Source: Euzebyella marina (GTDB lineage: Bacteria > Bacteroidota > Bacteroidia > Flavobacteriales > Flavobacteriaceae). Taken from it: 64,000 nucleotides of DNA. Shown here piece by piece: positions 8,602-17,324 of this stretch. The notes beneath the pieces were generated by a model. The model made no database searches, was not told where the DNA came from, and saw only the letters and a program-made list of their open reading frames with translations. The position numbers were made by a program, and so were the translations under genes. The DNA lies in contig NZ_JACYFK010000002.1 in assembly GCF_014855515.1 (NCBI RefSeq), positions 558,001 to 622,000 of the forward strand, in the 5' to 3' direction. Numbering within the stretch: position 1 is the first letter of the stretch; the number at the start of each line of letters is the position of its first letter.

Positions 8602-9969
8602 ATGTACGCAATTCTGGATATAGAGACCACTGGCGGAAAATTCAATGAGGAAGGAATCACCGAAATAGCTATTCACAAATTTGACGGACATGAGGTGGTT
8701 GACAAGTTCATTAGTTTGGTGAATCCGGAAAAAGAAATTCAACCCTTTGTGGTCAATCTTACGGGCATTAATAACAAAATGTTACGTACCGCCCCAAAAT
8801 TTCATGAGGTAGCCAAGCGTATTGTTGAAATTACCGATTCTACCGTTTTGGTTGCCCACAATGCGCAGTTCGATTACCGTATTCTAAGAACCGAGTTTAG
8901 GCGATTGGGCTACAACTTTGAAAGAAAAACATTGTGTACGGTAGACCTTTCAAAAAAATTGATTCCTGAAGCGCAATCGCATAGTTTGGGCAAACTGGTG
9001 CGTTCTCTAGGTATACCGGTCAGTGATAGACACAGGGCCAATGGTGATGCCGTAGCGACGTTAAAATTATTTAAAGTATTACTTTCAAAAGATTCCGATA
9101 AATCAATAATTAAGAGTGTAATACGAAATAAAGAGCATGGTGAACTTTCTGATAGACAACTCGATATAGTTGAGTCTTTACCTTCTGAAACCGGTGTTTA
9201 TTACATGCATGATAAAGACGGTGACATCTTATATTTAGGTGATAGTACCAACATAAAGAAAAGGGTCAATCAGCATTTCACCAATTCTGGAAAAAGGTCT
9301 AGGCAACTTCAAAAAGCGACTAAAAAAGTTTCTTTTGAAAGAACGGGAAGTGAGTTAGCTGCCCAGTTAAAGACCAACGAAGAACTTATACGAAACAGAC
9401 CCCGTTACAACCAAAAATTGACCAAGCGTAATTTCAGTCATGGGATTTTTGCGTCCTTAAACGAAAGGGGATATATGACCCTATCTGCTCAAAAAATAGC
9501 AAACCGAGGCAATGCAATTGCCACATTCAACAGTTTGGCAGGTGCCAAAAATTTCATTTTCAAGTTGACCAAAGATTCCACTCTCTGCCCTAAACTGAAC
9601 GGTATTTCAGAAGCAAAAAAAAATTGCTCCAATTATGATTCGGGCGAATGCAAAGGCGCTTGCATAGAAAAGGAAAATGTACAGGAATACAACCAACGGG
9701 TTGAGGTGGCAATTCAACAATATTCCTTAAATGGAAAAAATGAAATCATTGTTGACAAAGGACGTGAAATAGGCGAATATTGTGCCATTTTGATTAAGAA
9801 TGGTCTGTTCAAAGGTTTTGGATATTATGACTTAAACCATCAAATTAATAATATTCATATCTTAGAATCAATTATCGTTCCTATGAACGGAGATCAAAAC
9901 ACGACCCATATAATCGAATCTTACCTAAGAAAAAGACGGGTACTTAAAGTTTTAGAGCTAAGCAACTAA
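8602..9969 (+). CDS. DEDDh exonuclease fused to GIY-YIG (UvrC-like) nuclease
   Basis: A 455-residue protein with two nuclease domains. The N-terminal half (about 1-165) is a DnaQ-like 3'-5' exonuclease: DIETTG gives Asp6 and Glu8, HNAQFDYRIL the third acidic residue, and HRANGDAVAT the His and final Asp. The middle (about 195-275) is a GIY-YIG domain starting ETGVYYMHDKDGDILYLGDSTNIKKRVNQHF-like, as in UvrC/Cho. The C-terminal part has a Cys-containing segment (KKNCSNYDSGECKGAC) as seen in this fusion family. The role is inferred to be DNA repair or processing; it is not the replicative epsilon subunit by architecture. The channel gene starts 3 bases after its stop. Confidence 0.88.
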   Translation: MYAILDIETTGGKFNEEGITEIAIHKFDGHEVVDKFISLVNPEKEIQPFVVNLTGINNKMLRTAPKFHEVAKRIVEITDSTVLVAHNAQFDYRILRTEFRRLGYNFERKTLCTVDLSKKLIPEAQSHSLGKLVRSLGIPVSDRHRANGDAVATLKLFKVLLSKDSDKSIIKSVIRNKEHGELSDRQLDIVESLPSETGVYYMHDKDGDILYLGDSTNIKKRVNQHFTNSGKRSRQLQKATKKVSFERTGSELAAQLKTNEELIRNRPRYNQKLTKRNFSHGIFASLNERGYMTLSAQKIANRGNAIATFNSLAGAKNFIFKLTKDSTLCPKLNGISEAKKNCSNYDSGECKGACIEKENVQEYNQRVEVAIQQYSLNGKNEIIVDKGREIGEYCAILIKNGLFKGFGYYDLNHQINNIHILESIIVPMNGDQNTTHIIESYLRKRRVLKVLELSN

Positions 9970-9972
9970 GTC

Positions 9973-10821
9973 TTGAGAGAACACAAACCTGACAAGGGCT
10001 GGAAGCATAGAGTCCATGAAATTATATATGAAGCCGATACCCCCATGGGTAAATGGTTCGATATACTTCTTTTCTTTCTGATTATCATAAGCGTGCTCTT
10101 GGTGATGCTCGAAAGTGTTAGATGGATCGATGCCAAGTACCATAGAACATTATTTGTTTTAGAATGGATCGTTACCGTTCTATTTACCATAGAATACATC
10201 GCCCGAATCGCTTGCATTAAAAAACCTCAAAGCTATATATTCAGCTTTTATGGTATAATTGACTTTGTGTCGACCATCCCCCTCTATCTTTCTTATATTT
10301 TTGCCGGATCACAAGTACTCTTGGCCATTCGGGCATTTAGATTGCTGAGGGTTTTCAGAATATTGAAACTGGTTCGCTTCTTAGGCGAAGCCTCACAATT
10401 AAAAAGGGCCTTGGTAGCAAGCCGCGCCAAGATTACCGTTTTTCTATTTGCCGTTCTAATTTTATCCGTCATCTTGGGCACACTTATGTATTTGGTGGAA
10501 GGAGATGAAGCCGGCTTTACCAGCATACCAACAAGCATTTACTGGACCATTGTTACGCTGACCACCGTCGGGTATGGAGATATCGCGCCTATAACTCCTC
10601 AGGGGCAATTGATTGCGACCATCATTATGTTAGTAGGTTATGGCGTAATTGCCGTACCAACGGGAATTGTAACTGTAGAACTTGGCAAGCAAGGAAAGGG
10701 AGACAAAGCAGCAGGAGGAAACCATTTTGTTCATGTAAATACCCAGGCATGCACCGTTTGCGCTAAAGAAGGCCATAGAGATGATGCAACCCATTGCTAT
10801 AACTGTGGAAGCAAATTGTAA
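9973..10821 (+). CDS. Voltage-gated-type potassium channel with C-terminal Cys4 ribbon
   Basis: Inner-membrane ion channel, 282 residues. Six hydrophobic segments fit an S1-S6 layout. An Arg-rich S4-like helix lies around residues 115-135 (AFRLLRVFRILKLVRF), and the selectivity filter TVGYGD (about 198-203) indicates K+ selectivity. After S6 a tail ends in CTVC and CYNC (Cys 260, 263, 275, 278), a likely zinc ribbon. The start is TTG at 9973, 3 bases after the preceding stop; no in-frame ATG precedes the conserved HEIIYEADTP segment. Its stop overlaps the miaA ATG by one base (TAATG), so translation is probably coupled. Confidence 0.88.
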   Translation: MREHKPDKGWKHRVHEIIYEADTPMGKWFDILLFFLIIISVLLVMLESVRWIDAKYHRTLFVLEWIVTVLFTIEYIARIACIKKPQSYIFSFYGIIDFVSTIPLYLSYIFAGSQVLLAIRAFRLLRVFRILKLVRFLGEASQLKRALVASRAKITVFLFAVLILSVILGTLMYLVEGDEAGFTSIPTSIYWTIVTLTTVGYGDIAPITPQGQLIATIIMLVGYGVIAVPTGIVTVELGKQGKGDKAAGGNHFVHVNTQACTVCAKEGHRDDATHCYNCGSKL

Positions 10822-11723
10822 TGAAAAAAACGCTTGTATCGGTTATAGGGCCTACAGCCATAGGCAAAACGAAATTGGCCATTGAACTCGCCAATCACTT
10901 TGATACCGAAATCATTTCTGCCGACTCGAGACAATTTTTTAAAGAAATGAGTATTGGCACGGCTGTACCATCTAAAAAAGAACTCGCTCAAGCCCGCCAT
11001 CATTTTATTCAGCATATTAGCATATTTGAAAACTATTCTGTGGGCGATTTTGAGCGTACCGCCATTAATCTAATTACCTCTCTGTTCAATGAGAAAGATG
11101 TTTTAATATTGGTTGGAGGCAGTGGTCTGTATATAGATGCCGTGACCAAGGGATTGGATAAATTCCCTAAAATCGACTCGGAAATTCGTAAAATCCTAAA
11201 CGACAGGTTGGATAAAAACGGTATTGAAGACCTTCAACTCGATTTAAAGGAAAGAGATCCTGACTATTATTCAAAAGTTGATTTATCGAATCCCCATCGG
11301 GTTATTCGAGCCTTAGAAGTCTGTATTGGTACGGGACGCCCCTACTCTTCATTTTTAAGTTTAAATGAAATAACAAGAAACTTCAACACTGTTACTGTCG
11401 GCCTTACTGCAGAGCGCCAAACCATCTATGACCGAATCAACCACAGAGTTGATTTGATGGTTAAAGAAGGTCTGGTAGAAGAGGCGCAGGCATTATTAAA
11501 ACATGAAGATTTAAATGCTTTACAAACTGTAGGCTATAAAGAGCTTTTCAAATATTTCAAAAAAGAGTGGGATTTCGATTTTGCTATCTCAGAAATCAAA
11601 AAAAACACCCGAAGATTCGCTAAACGACAAATTACCTGGTTCAAAAAAAACGAAGAAGCCCTTTGGTACGATTACCAAATGAGCAGCAAAGAAATCATTA
11701 AAGACATAGAAAAAAAATTATGA
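10821..11723 (+). CDS. miaA: tRNA dimethylallyltransferase
   Basis: Transfers a dimethylallyl group to N6 of adenosine 37 in tRNAs that read codons starting with U. The 300-residue protein has the P-loop GPTAIGKTKLAIELA at about residues 10-24, SADSRQFFKEMSIGTA, LVGGSGLY, and the C-terminal YAKRQxTWFKK-like segment (RRFAKRQITWFKK). Length is normal. It overlaps the channel gene upstream by 1 base and the gluconokinase gene downstream by 4 bases. Confidence 0.97.
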   Translation: MKKTLVSVIGPTAIGKTKLAIELANHFDTEIISADSRQFFKEMSIGTAVPSKKELAQARHHFIQHISIFENYSVGDFERTAINLITSLFNEKDVLILVGGSGLYIDAVTKGLDKFPKIDSEIRKILNDRLDKNGIEDLQLDLKERDPDYYSKVDLSNPHRVIRALEVCIGTGRPYSSFLSLNEITRNFNTVTVGLTAERQTIYDRINHRVDLMVKEGLVEEAQALLKHEDLNALQTVGYKELFKYFKKEWDFDFAISEIKKNTRRFAKRQITWFKKNEEALWYDYQMSSKEIIKDIEKKL

Positions 11724-12217
11724 GCAAAACCCCTGTCATCTTTGTTATGGGTGTATCTGGATCCGGCAAGAGCACTATTGGAAAATTATTGGCCGAAAAG
11801 CTTTCGCTTAATTTTTTTGATGGAGATGATTATCATCCAAAAGAGAATGTTGAAAAGATGGCCAAAGGGCAACCCCTAAATGATGAAGACAGAATTGGTT
11901 GGCTCGAACAACTTAACCTATTGGCGAAAGAAAATACCAAAACAGGAGCCATAATCGCCTGTTCTGCCTTGAAGCATCAATACAGGAAACTGCTAAGAAA
12001 GGGTCTGGAAAATGAACTGGAATTTGTATTTCTCAAAGGTTCGTTTGACCTTGTCTCCGAAAGACTCAGTAAACGAAAAGGACATTTTATGCCCCCTGAA
12101 CTGCTCAAATCACAGTTTGAGGCGCTTGAGATACCAACAGCGGCTTTGACCGTGTCAATTGACCAAACACCGGAAGAAATTGTTGAGTCAATCATGCAAC
12201 AACTTCATTTAAACTAA
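11720..12217 (+). CDS. Gluconokinase, GntK/IdnK type
   Basis: Small P-loop kinase that phosphorylates gluconate to 6-phosphogluconate. The 165-residue protein has the Walker A GVSGSGKSTIGKLLA (about 11-25), FFDGDDYHPKENVEKM with the substrate-binding acidic residues, GxPLNDEDRIGWL, and CSALKHQYRKLLR, all family hallmarks. The ATG overlaps the miaA stop (ATGA). No gluconate transporter or dehydratase is nearby, so its pathway context here is not visible. Confidence 0.92.
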   Translation: MSKTPVIFVMGVSGSGKSTIGKLLAEKLSLNFFDGDDYHPKENVEKMAKGQPLNDEDRIGWLEQLNLLAKENTKTGAIIACSALKHQYRKLLRKGLENELEFVFLKGSFDLVSERLSKRKGHFMPPELLKSQFEALEIPTAALTVSIDQTPEEIVESIMQQLHLN

Positions 12218-12220
12218 AAA

Positions 12221-12247
12221 AGCCTTGTTGACTTTTTCAACAAGGCT
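12221..12247. terminator. Bidirectional terminator between gluconokinase and response regulator genes
   Basis: AGCCTTGTTGA pairs perfectly with TCAACAAGGCT around a 5-base loop. An A run precedes it and the left-going unit also ends here, so it can serve both converging units; the T-rich tail is stronger for the minus strand. Confidence 0.85.
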
Positions 12248-12275
12248 CCAATATGATACTTCAAGTTTCTAAAGA

Positions 12276-12989
12276 CTAATTTTCCTCGTCTTTGATGACT
12301 AATCTGAAACCTTCGCCGTGAATATTTAAAATCTCTACGGTATCGTCTCTTTTTAAATACTTTCTAAGTTTGGCAATATAAACATCCATACTACGAGAGG
12401 TAAAATAGTTATCATCTCTCCATATTTTAGTTAGGGCGAGCTCCCGTGGCATAAGATCGTTTTCGTGCAAGGCCAATAATCGAAGTAACTCGTTTTCTTT
12501 CGGAGATAGCTTTATAGATTCTTCATCTTTATACTTCAAAAAGCGAAGTTTCGAATTCAAATGAAAATTACCAATTTGAAATTCAAATTTCTTACTATCA
12601 GCTAATGTGTTAGACGCTTTTCTTTGAAGTATTGCTTTAAGTTTCATTAACAGCACTTCAGAGTCAAAAGGTTTGTTCAAATAATCATCTGCACCCGCCT
12701 TATATCCCTTAAGCACATCTTCTTTCATTGTCTTGGCCGTTAGAAAAACGATAGGCACGTTCTCGTTCTTTTCTCGAATTTCTTTAGCCAAAGTAAATCC
12801 GTCTTTATAAGGCATCATCACATCTAGAATGCAAACATCATAGTTGTCTTTCTTGAACTTCTCAAAACCCTCCATTCCGTTCTTGGCCAGCGTAACGTCA
12901 AATTCGTTCATAGACAAATAATCTTTCAGCACTATTCCGAAATTCGGATCATCTTCGACCAGTAATATTTTCTTATTGACTGTTTCCAT
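12276..12989 (-). CDS. OmpR-family response regulator (RprY-like)
   Basis: DNA-binding response regulator of 237 residues. The receiver domain (about 1-120) has acidic residues EDD, the phospho-acceptor Asp in CILDVMMPYKDG (about residue 56), the Thr of FLTAKT and the Lys in NKPFDS. The C-terminal winged helix (about 135-235) has LSPKENELLRLLALHE and SRSMDVYIAKLRKYL. Sequence and pairing resemble RprY of Bacteroides, whose kinase RprX matches the gene 9 bases upstream. Signal and targets are not visible here. Confidence 0.93.
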   Translation of the reverse strand: METVNKKILLVEDDPNFGIVLKDYLSMNEFDVTLAKNGMEGFEKFKKDNYDVCILDVMMPYKDGFTLAKEIREKNENVPIVFLTAKTMKEDVLKGYKAGADDYLNKPFDSEVLLMKLKAILQRKASNTLADSKKFEFQIGNFHLNSKLRFLKYKDEESIKLSPKENELLRLLALHENDLMPRELALTKIWRDDNYFTSRSMDVYIAKLRKYLKRDDTVEILNIHGEGFRLVIKDEEN

Positions 12990-12998
12990 AGTTTTAAG

Positions 12999-14582
12999 TT
13001 AAATTAAAGGCAATTTAATATAGAAAGTACTTCCTTTTCCTTTTTCACTTTCTGCGTAGACCTCGCCCTGATGGTCTTCCACTATATTTTTAACATATGC
13101 GAGCCCAAGGCCGTGTCCCTTTACATTATGTAAATCTCCGGTATGCTCGCGATAGAATTTTTCAAAAACCTTTTTCAATACCGCTTTGCTCATTCCCGAG
13201 CCATGATCCTGAATCTTTAGGATTATAAAATTTTTGGCGACCTCGGTAACTATATTAACCTGTGGTGCCTTTGGGGAATACTTTATGGCATTATCAAGAA
13301 TATTGACAACAACGTTGGTAAAATGCATTTCATTGGCAAGAACCTCACTACGAGCTGCATCTAGGTGAGCTTCTATAAAACCTCCCCTATCGGCAACTAT
13401 CAGCTCAACATGCGCTATGGCATCTTGTATGATATCGTGAAGGTCTACCCTATCTTTACTTATATCTAATTGGTTTTTCTCGAGCTTGCTAATTCTTAGT
13501 ACGTTTTCAACTTGAGCGTGCATACGCTTGTTCTCGTCTCGAATCATACTCAGATACCGCTGTATTTTCTCTTGATCTACAATTACTTTAGGGTTACGAA
13601 TCGCTTCGACGGCTAAATTGATGGTAGCAATCGGAGTTTTAAATTCATGGGTCATATTATTGATAAAATCAGATTTTATCTCTGATATCTGCTTTTGCCT
13701 TATCAACTGATAAATAGCCCCTGAATAGGAAGCAACTATAACCAAAATGAACAAGAGTGACAAAAATGCCATTCCCATAATCGAACCAATCAAGAATCGT
13801 TTCTTCTTAGGAAAATTGATCAACAAAGAGAAATTAGTCTCGCCCTCGCTATCTTTAAAAATGGGAGCTTCATAAATGGTACTTTGTGCAAACTTGAATC
13901 TTTTAGACTTCACCTTGGTAGGCAAACCTCTACTGTAAATACCATATTCATATTCAATATCCCAGCCACGATTCTTCAGCTCTCTATCTAAAAGAAGCTC
14001 TATCTCCTGTTTAGACACTCGTTGATGAATCGGTACTTTTTTCGCGTATTCCATGAAAACATCATCGAACGCTGCCTTTTCTAGAGAAGTCAATCCACCG
14101 ATTTTTTCTATTTTCTCAATAGGTGTCAGGGAAATATTCTTACCATCAAGGTCGAAATTCTCTTTGAAAACCATACTGGTTCTCTTGCTCGTATAATTTT
14201 TTATAGTGGTAGTATCACCACTATCGCTGCTGTCAAAGAACGTTGATGCAATGTTATAGTCCTCTTCTAAAATTCCATGAGAATATGTACGTATCTCATT
14301 AGAATTCAAATCTTTATCTATAAATAAAAAATTACGTATAGGAGTAGTTTTAGGCTCGACCCCCATACTATCTATTTGACTAAGGTACCGTTCTGAGTAG
14401 TCTCGTCGCTCTCTTCTTTCTATTTTTTCGGTAACCTCGTTTAAGATATCGATAACGGCATTCGAAAACTGCTCTTCTTTATCGTCTACGGACTGTTTTA
14501 TCCAGAAACTCTGAACGAAAATAATTCCGATCAATGAGAGGCTCATCAAAATCACCAGAAGAACAAACAACCTCTTATTCAT
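12999..14582 (-). CDS. Membrane sensor histidine kinase (RprX-like)
   Basis: Inner-membrane kinase of 527 residues. An N-terminal membrane helix (about 5-25) and a second at about 265-290 flank a periplasmic sensor region of ~240 residues. The HisKA H-box is NNMTHEFKTPIATI (about residue 310-325). The HATPase has the N-box NVVVNILDNAIKYS, DHGSGM and GHGLGLAYVKNIV. It is the probable partner of the downstream response regulator. The intact H, N, G1 and G2 boxes suggest an active kinase. Confidence 0.93.
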   Translation of the reverse strand: MNKRLFVLLVILMSLSLIGIIFVQSFWIKQSVDDKEEQFSNAVIDILNEVTEKIERRERRDYSERYLSQIDSMGVEPKTTPIRNFLFIDKDLNSNEIRTYSHGILEEDYNIASTFFDSSDSGDTTTIKNYTSKRTSMVFKENFDLDGKNISLTPIEKIEKIGGLTSLEKAAFDDVFMEYAKKVPIHQRVSKQEIELLLDRELKNRGWDIEYEYGIYSRGLPTKVKSKRFKFAQSTIYEAPIFKDSEGETNFSLLINFPKKKRFLIGSIMGMAFLSLLFILVIVASYSGAIYQLIRQKQISEIKSDFINNMTHEFKTPIATINLAVEAIRNPKVIVDQEKIQRYLSMIRDENKRMHAQVENVLRISKLEKNQLDISKDRVDLHDIIQDAIAHVELIVADRGGFIEAHLDAARSEVLANEMHFTNVVVNILDNAIKYSPKAPQVNIVTEVAKNFIILKIQDHGSGMSKAVLKKVFEKFYREHTGDLHNVKGHGLGLAYVKNIVEDHQGEVYAESEKGKGSTFYIKLPLI

Positions 14583-14665
14583 TTCAATATAAAATTAAAA
14601 ATTTAACAATTAGTAAATTGTACGTTTAACCTAACCTTAACAAAAATGTTAAAACCCAATAGACA

Positions 14666-15253
14666 CTAGGCTTTCGAGAGAAGTTGATAATGAATTTTAA
14701 GTACTTGTCGGCGCGTTTCGCCTAAATCTAGGTTTTCAATTACAAAATGAGAAAGTTCTATATTTTCAGAATCTGAAGATTGGTTTTCAATACGTTCTTT
14801 CACACTTTCTTTAGAAGCACTTTCATCCCTTAACAAAACCCTTTTTATTCTTTCTTCTTCCGGTGCAACCACAAGCACGATGTAATCATAGAATTCTTGA
14901 ATGCCACTTTCAAAAATTAGGGCACTTTCTTGAATGACATACGCGGTTTCCTTTCGTTTTCGCCAGTCTTTGAAATGTTCACGAACTGCAGGATGCACAA
15001 TACCGTTCATCTTTTCAAGCAAAACCCCATCATTAAAAATTTTATTGGCGATATAGTTCTTATTGAGAATGCCATCAATATATGCATCATGGCCCAAAAG
15101 TTCTACAATCCTCGATTTAACGGTTTCCGAACCAACCATTAAATTCTTGGCCTCGATATCTGAATAATATACTGGTACCCCCAACTCTTCGAACATTTTG
15201 GCTACAGTAGTCTTGCCGCTGCCTATACCTCCCGTTAAACCTACGGTAATCAT
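14666..15253 (-). CDS. coaE: Dephospho-CoA kinase
   Basis: Last step of coenzyme A synthesis, phosphorylating the ribose 3'-OH of dephospho-CoA. The 195-residue protein opens with MITVGLTGGIGSGKTTVAKMF (P-loop), followed by SDIEAKNLM, and has the HPAVREHFKDW segment and the lid region with Arg residues (ERIKRVLLRDESA). It starts 1 base after the YbbR stop, so GT2-ybbR-coaE form an operon. coaBC, earlier in the CoA pathway, is also in this window at 20.8-22.0 kb. Confidence 0.95.
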   Translation of the reverse strand: MITVGLTGGIGSGKTTVAKMFEELGVPVYYSDIEAKNLMVGSETVKSRIVELLGHDAYIDGILNKNYIANKIFNDGVLLEKMNGIVHPAVREHFKDWRKRKETAYVIQESALIFESGIQEFYDYIVLVVAPEEERIKRVLLRDESASKESVKERIENQSSDSENIELSHFVIENLDLGETRRQVLKIHYQLLSKA

Positions 15254-15254
15254 G

Positions 15255-16214
15255 CTATTCTTCTCTCTTGATTATAAATTCCACTTCATTTTCCAGCAGC
15301 TTCGCACTATGTACTTCTTCCGGTTTCTTATTCAATTTAAGGGGAATGACATCTTTATTTGAAGATTTAATACTGTTGTAATCGACAATTACCTGAAAAT
15401 CCGATTCCTCAATATCTTTTAAGCGTTTCATTTTAGCCTTGCAAAGTACAGAAGCCATTTCTGGAAACGTTCTTACTTGCGCACCTTCCGGAAAATTCAC
15501 TTTTTTTATGGGTAGTTTGAATATTTTCTCTGAAAACCTGGCAATCTCCCCTTTTATGTTAACCTGATAGGTTGAGTATGTCGTGTTTTCCAATTCGGGC
15601 GATTGCAGCAAATCAACTTTTTTAGAAAAGCCAGCTGCCAAGTCTGGAAGTACTATTTTATCACTTTTCACAAAATCGATACTATCGATTTCTTCAGCCG
15701 GTCCCGTTATGGAAATAGAATCTGGTATTACGGTCATTTTACCATCTAATAAATAATTTTTGACCAAATCTAGCTCTACATTCGGCTTGACAGGCACTTT
15801 CTTGGTCTTAACCGCCAGCATTTGAAAAAACAACGTATCGTTGTCAATCTCTAACAAAGCCATGGTATTGGGCAACTGATTTTCTATTTGTCGACGGTAC
15901 GTATCAGGTGTCGCGTAAAACGATTCGCCATTGGTAGGCAATTCGCTTAAATCGACATACACCCTTTTGTTTATAAAATTAAATCGAAGGAACTGAAAGC
16001 CTCCAGCCCTCAACTTTACATCGACCTCTGTTTTTGACGCCTTTTCGAACAAATAACCTTCAGGCATGTTGACGAACTCTAAATCAAAATGTGCACCGCT
16101 TACATAGGTTCTCGATAATTTATTGATGAACCAAATAAGGGCAGAGCACAAAAAAAACACAAAAAACACTTTAACCTTACGCTTTTTAAGGCCTTTCTTT
16201 ATTTTCTGTATCAC
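15255..16214 (-). CDS. YbbR-like domain protein
   Basis: Membrane-anchored extracytoplasmic protein of 319 residues. One N-terminal membrane helix (about 12-30, VFFVFFLCSALIWFINKLS) follows a Lys-rich cytoplasmic start, giving an outward-facing body of repeated beta-rich YbbR modules (for example VDVKLRAGGF and DSISITGPAEEIDSI). In Firmicutes, YbbR (CdaR) regulates the c-di-AMP synthase CdaA; no cdaA is beside it here, and the function in Bacteroidota is not established. It lies between GT2 (8-base gap) and coaE (1-base gap). Confidence 0.85.
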   Translation of the reverse strand: MIQKIKKGLKKRKVKVFFVFFLCSALIWFINKLSRTYVSGAHFDLEFVNMPEGYLFEKASKTEVDVKLRAGGFQFLRFNFINKRVYVDLSELPTNGESFYATPDTYRRQIENQLPNTMALLEIDNDTLFFQMLAVKTKKVPVKPNVELDLVKNYLLDGKMTVIPDSISITGPAEEIDSIDFVKSDKIVLPDLAAGFSKKVDLLQSPELENTTYSTYQVNIKGEIARFSEKIFKLPIKKVNFPEGAQVRTFPEMASVLCKAKMKRLKDIEESDFQVIVDYNSIKSSNKDVIPLKLNKKPEEVHSAKLLENEVEFIIKREE

Positions 16215-16222
16215 TTGATTTT

Positions 16223-17239
16223 TCAGGGTTTAAAAAAAAGTTCTGGAAACAATTGTTCCGGTTTGCTTTTGCTAAAGTTAATTAAGATAGTGGACTTTAA
16301 AAAACCTATACCATAGCCATAGAATTGGATTGAAATCGCCACCAAAACCAGTATTGCAATGGCCAGATTTTTAGTACGCAATAAGGCGTCTAAAAAAACC
16401 ACTACTAAGTAACACCCATAGAAATAAATGGGTAAAACTATGCCTATTATACCTAATAGTAAAGAAATACCAAAACCGAGGATAAAAAAAGTCGGAAACC
16501 AATAGGTTATTTTAGCGGTGTGTGGATGCCATTTATTTAATATCGGCCGTACTTTACCGAATTTAAAGACCTGCTTGTAAAATTTTGACCAATCAATTCT
16601 TCTTTTGTGATAAACGAATGCTTCCGGAATCAAGCAGGTATCGTAGCCCTTTTTCCATATTCTAAAAGTAAGGTCGGGATCTTCACCAGGGTGTATGAGG
16701 CCAAAACCTCCTGTAGCTTCAAAGGCCTCTTTTGAAATGCCCATATTAAAGCTACGTGGTTGAAATTTATTTAATGCTCTTTTACTTCCGCGAATACCAC
16801 CCGTTGTCAAAACAGAGGTCATTGCGTAATTAATTGCCTTTTGCACCAAACTGAACGATCGATGTGCGGCATCAGGCCCGCCGTAACAATGAACAAAACG
16901 AGCCCGTAATGCATCATCGACAGCGTTCAAATATGTCTTGGGTAAGATACAATCGGAATCAAGTACTATAAAATAATTGCCTTTTGCCCGGGTCATGCCA
17001 TAATTTCGCGAATCGCCTGGCCCAGTATTATGTTTTGTCAAATATGATATCGTGATTCTCGGTGAAGCCGCCTTTTGAAATTTTCTAACGACATCTTCAG
17101 AGCTTTCAGTAGACCCATCTTCAATTATGACAACTTCAAAAGGAAATTGAAAATTCTGCACCATCATACTTGCCAAAAGCTCTTTTACCTCTTCTGGGCG
17201 ATTGTATACGGGTACGATAAAAGAATAAGATAAGTTCAC
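16223..17239 (-). CDS. Family 2 glycosyltransferase with C-terminal membrane segments
   Basis: Probable membrane-associated GT-A glycosyltransferase of 338 residues. The N-terminal half has YSFIVPVYNRPEEV, EVVIIEDGSTESS, and VLDSDCILP with the DxD-type metal-binding acid. Acceptor-side motifs follow (GGFGLIHPGEDPDLTFRIWKKG). Residues about 245-320 hold two or three hydrophobic helices. It heads the leftward GT2-ybbR-coaE set. Donor and acceptor sugars cannot be deduced. Confidence 0.88.
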   Translation of the reverse strand: MNLSYSFIVPVYNRPEEVKELLASMMVQNFQFPFEVVIIEDGSTESSEDVVRKFQKAASPRITISYLTKHNTGPGDSRNYGMTRAKGNYFIVLDSDCILPKTYLNAVDDALRARFVHCYGGPDAAHRSFSLVQKAINYAMTSVLTTGGIRGSKRALNKFQPRSFNMGISKEAFEATGGFGLIHPGEDPDLTFRIWKKGYDTCLIPEAFVYHKRRIDWSKFYKQVFKFGKVRPILNKWHPHTAKITYWFPTFFILGFGISLLLGIIGIVLPIYFYGCYLVVVFLDALLRTKNLAIAILVLVAISIQFYGYGIGFLKSTILINFSKSKPEQLFPELFFKP

Positions 17240-17262
17240 TTATAAAATTTCAACGGGTGTAA

Positions 17263-17296
17263 AAAAAATGTGTCCGGAGGGTTTCTCCAGACACAA
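17263..17296 (-). terminator. Terminator after fabI
   Basis: GTGTCCGGAG and CTCCAGACAC form a stem with one mismatch around a short loop. Read on the minus strand it is followed by a run of eight T residues, right for ending the fabI transcript. Confidence 0.75.
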
Positions 17297-17324
17297 AAAT
17301 ATTATTTAAACTGATTTTATTCGA

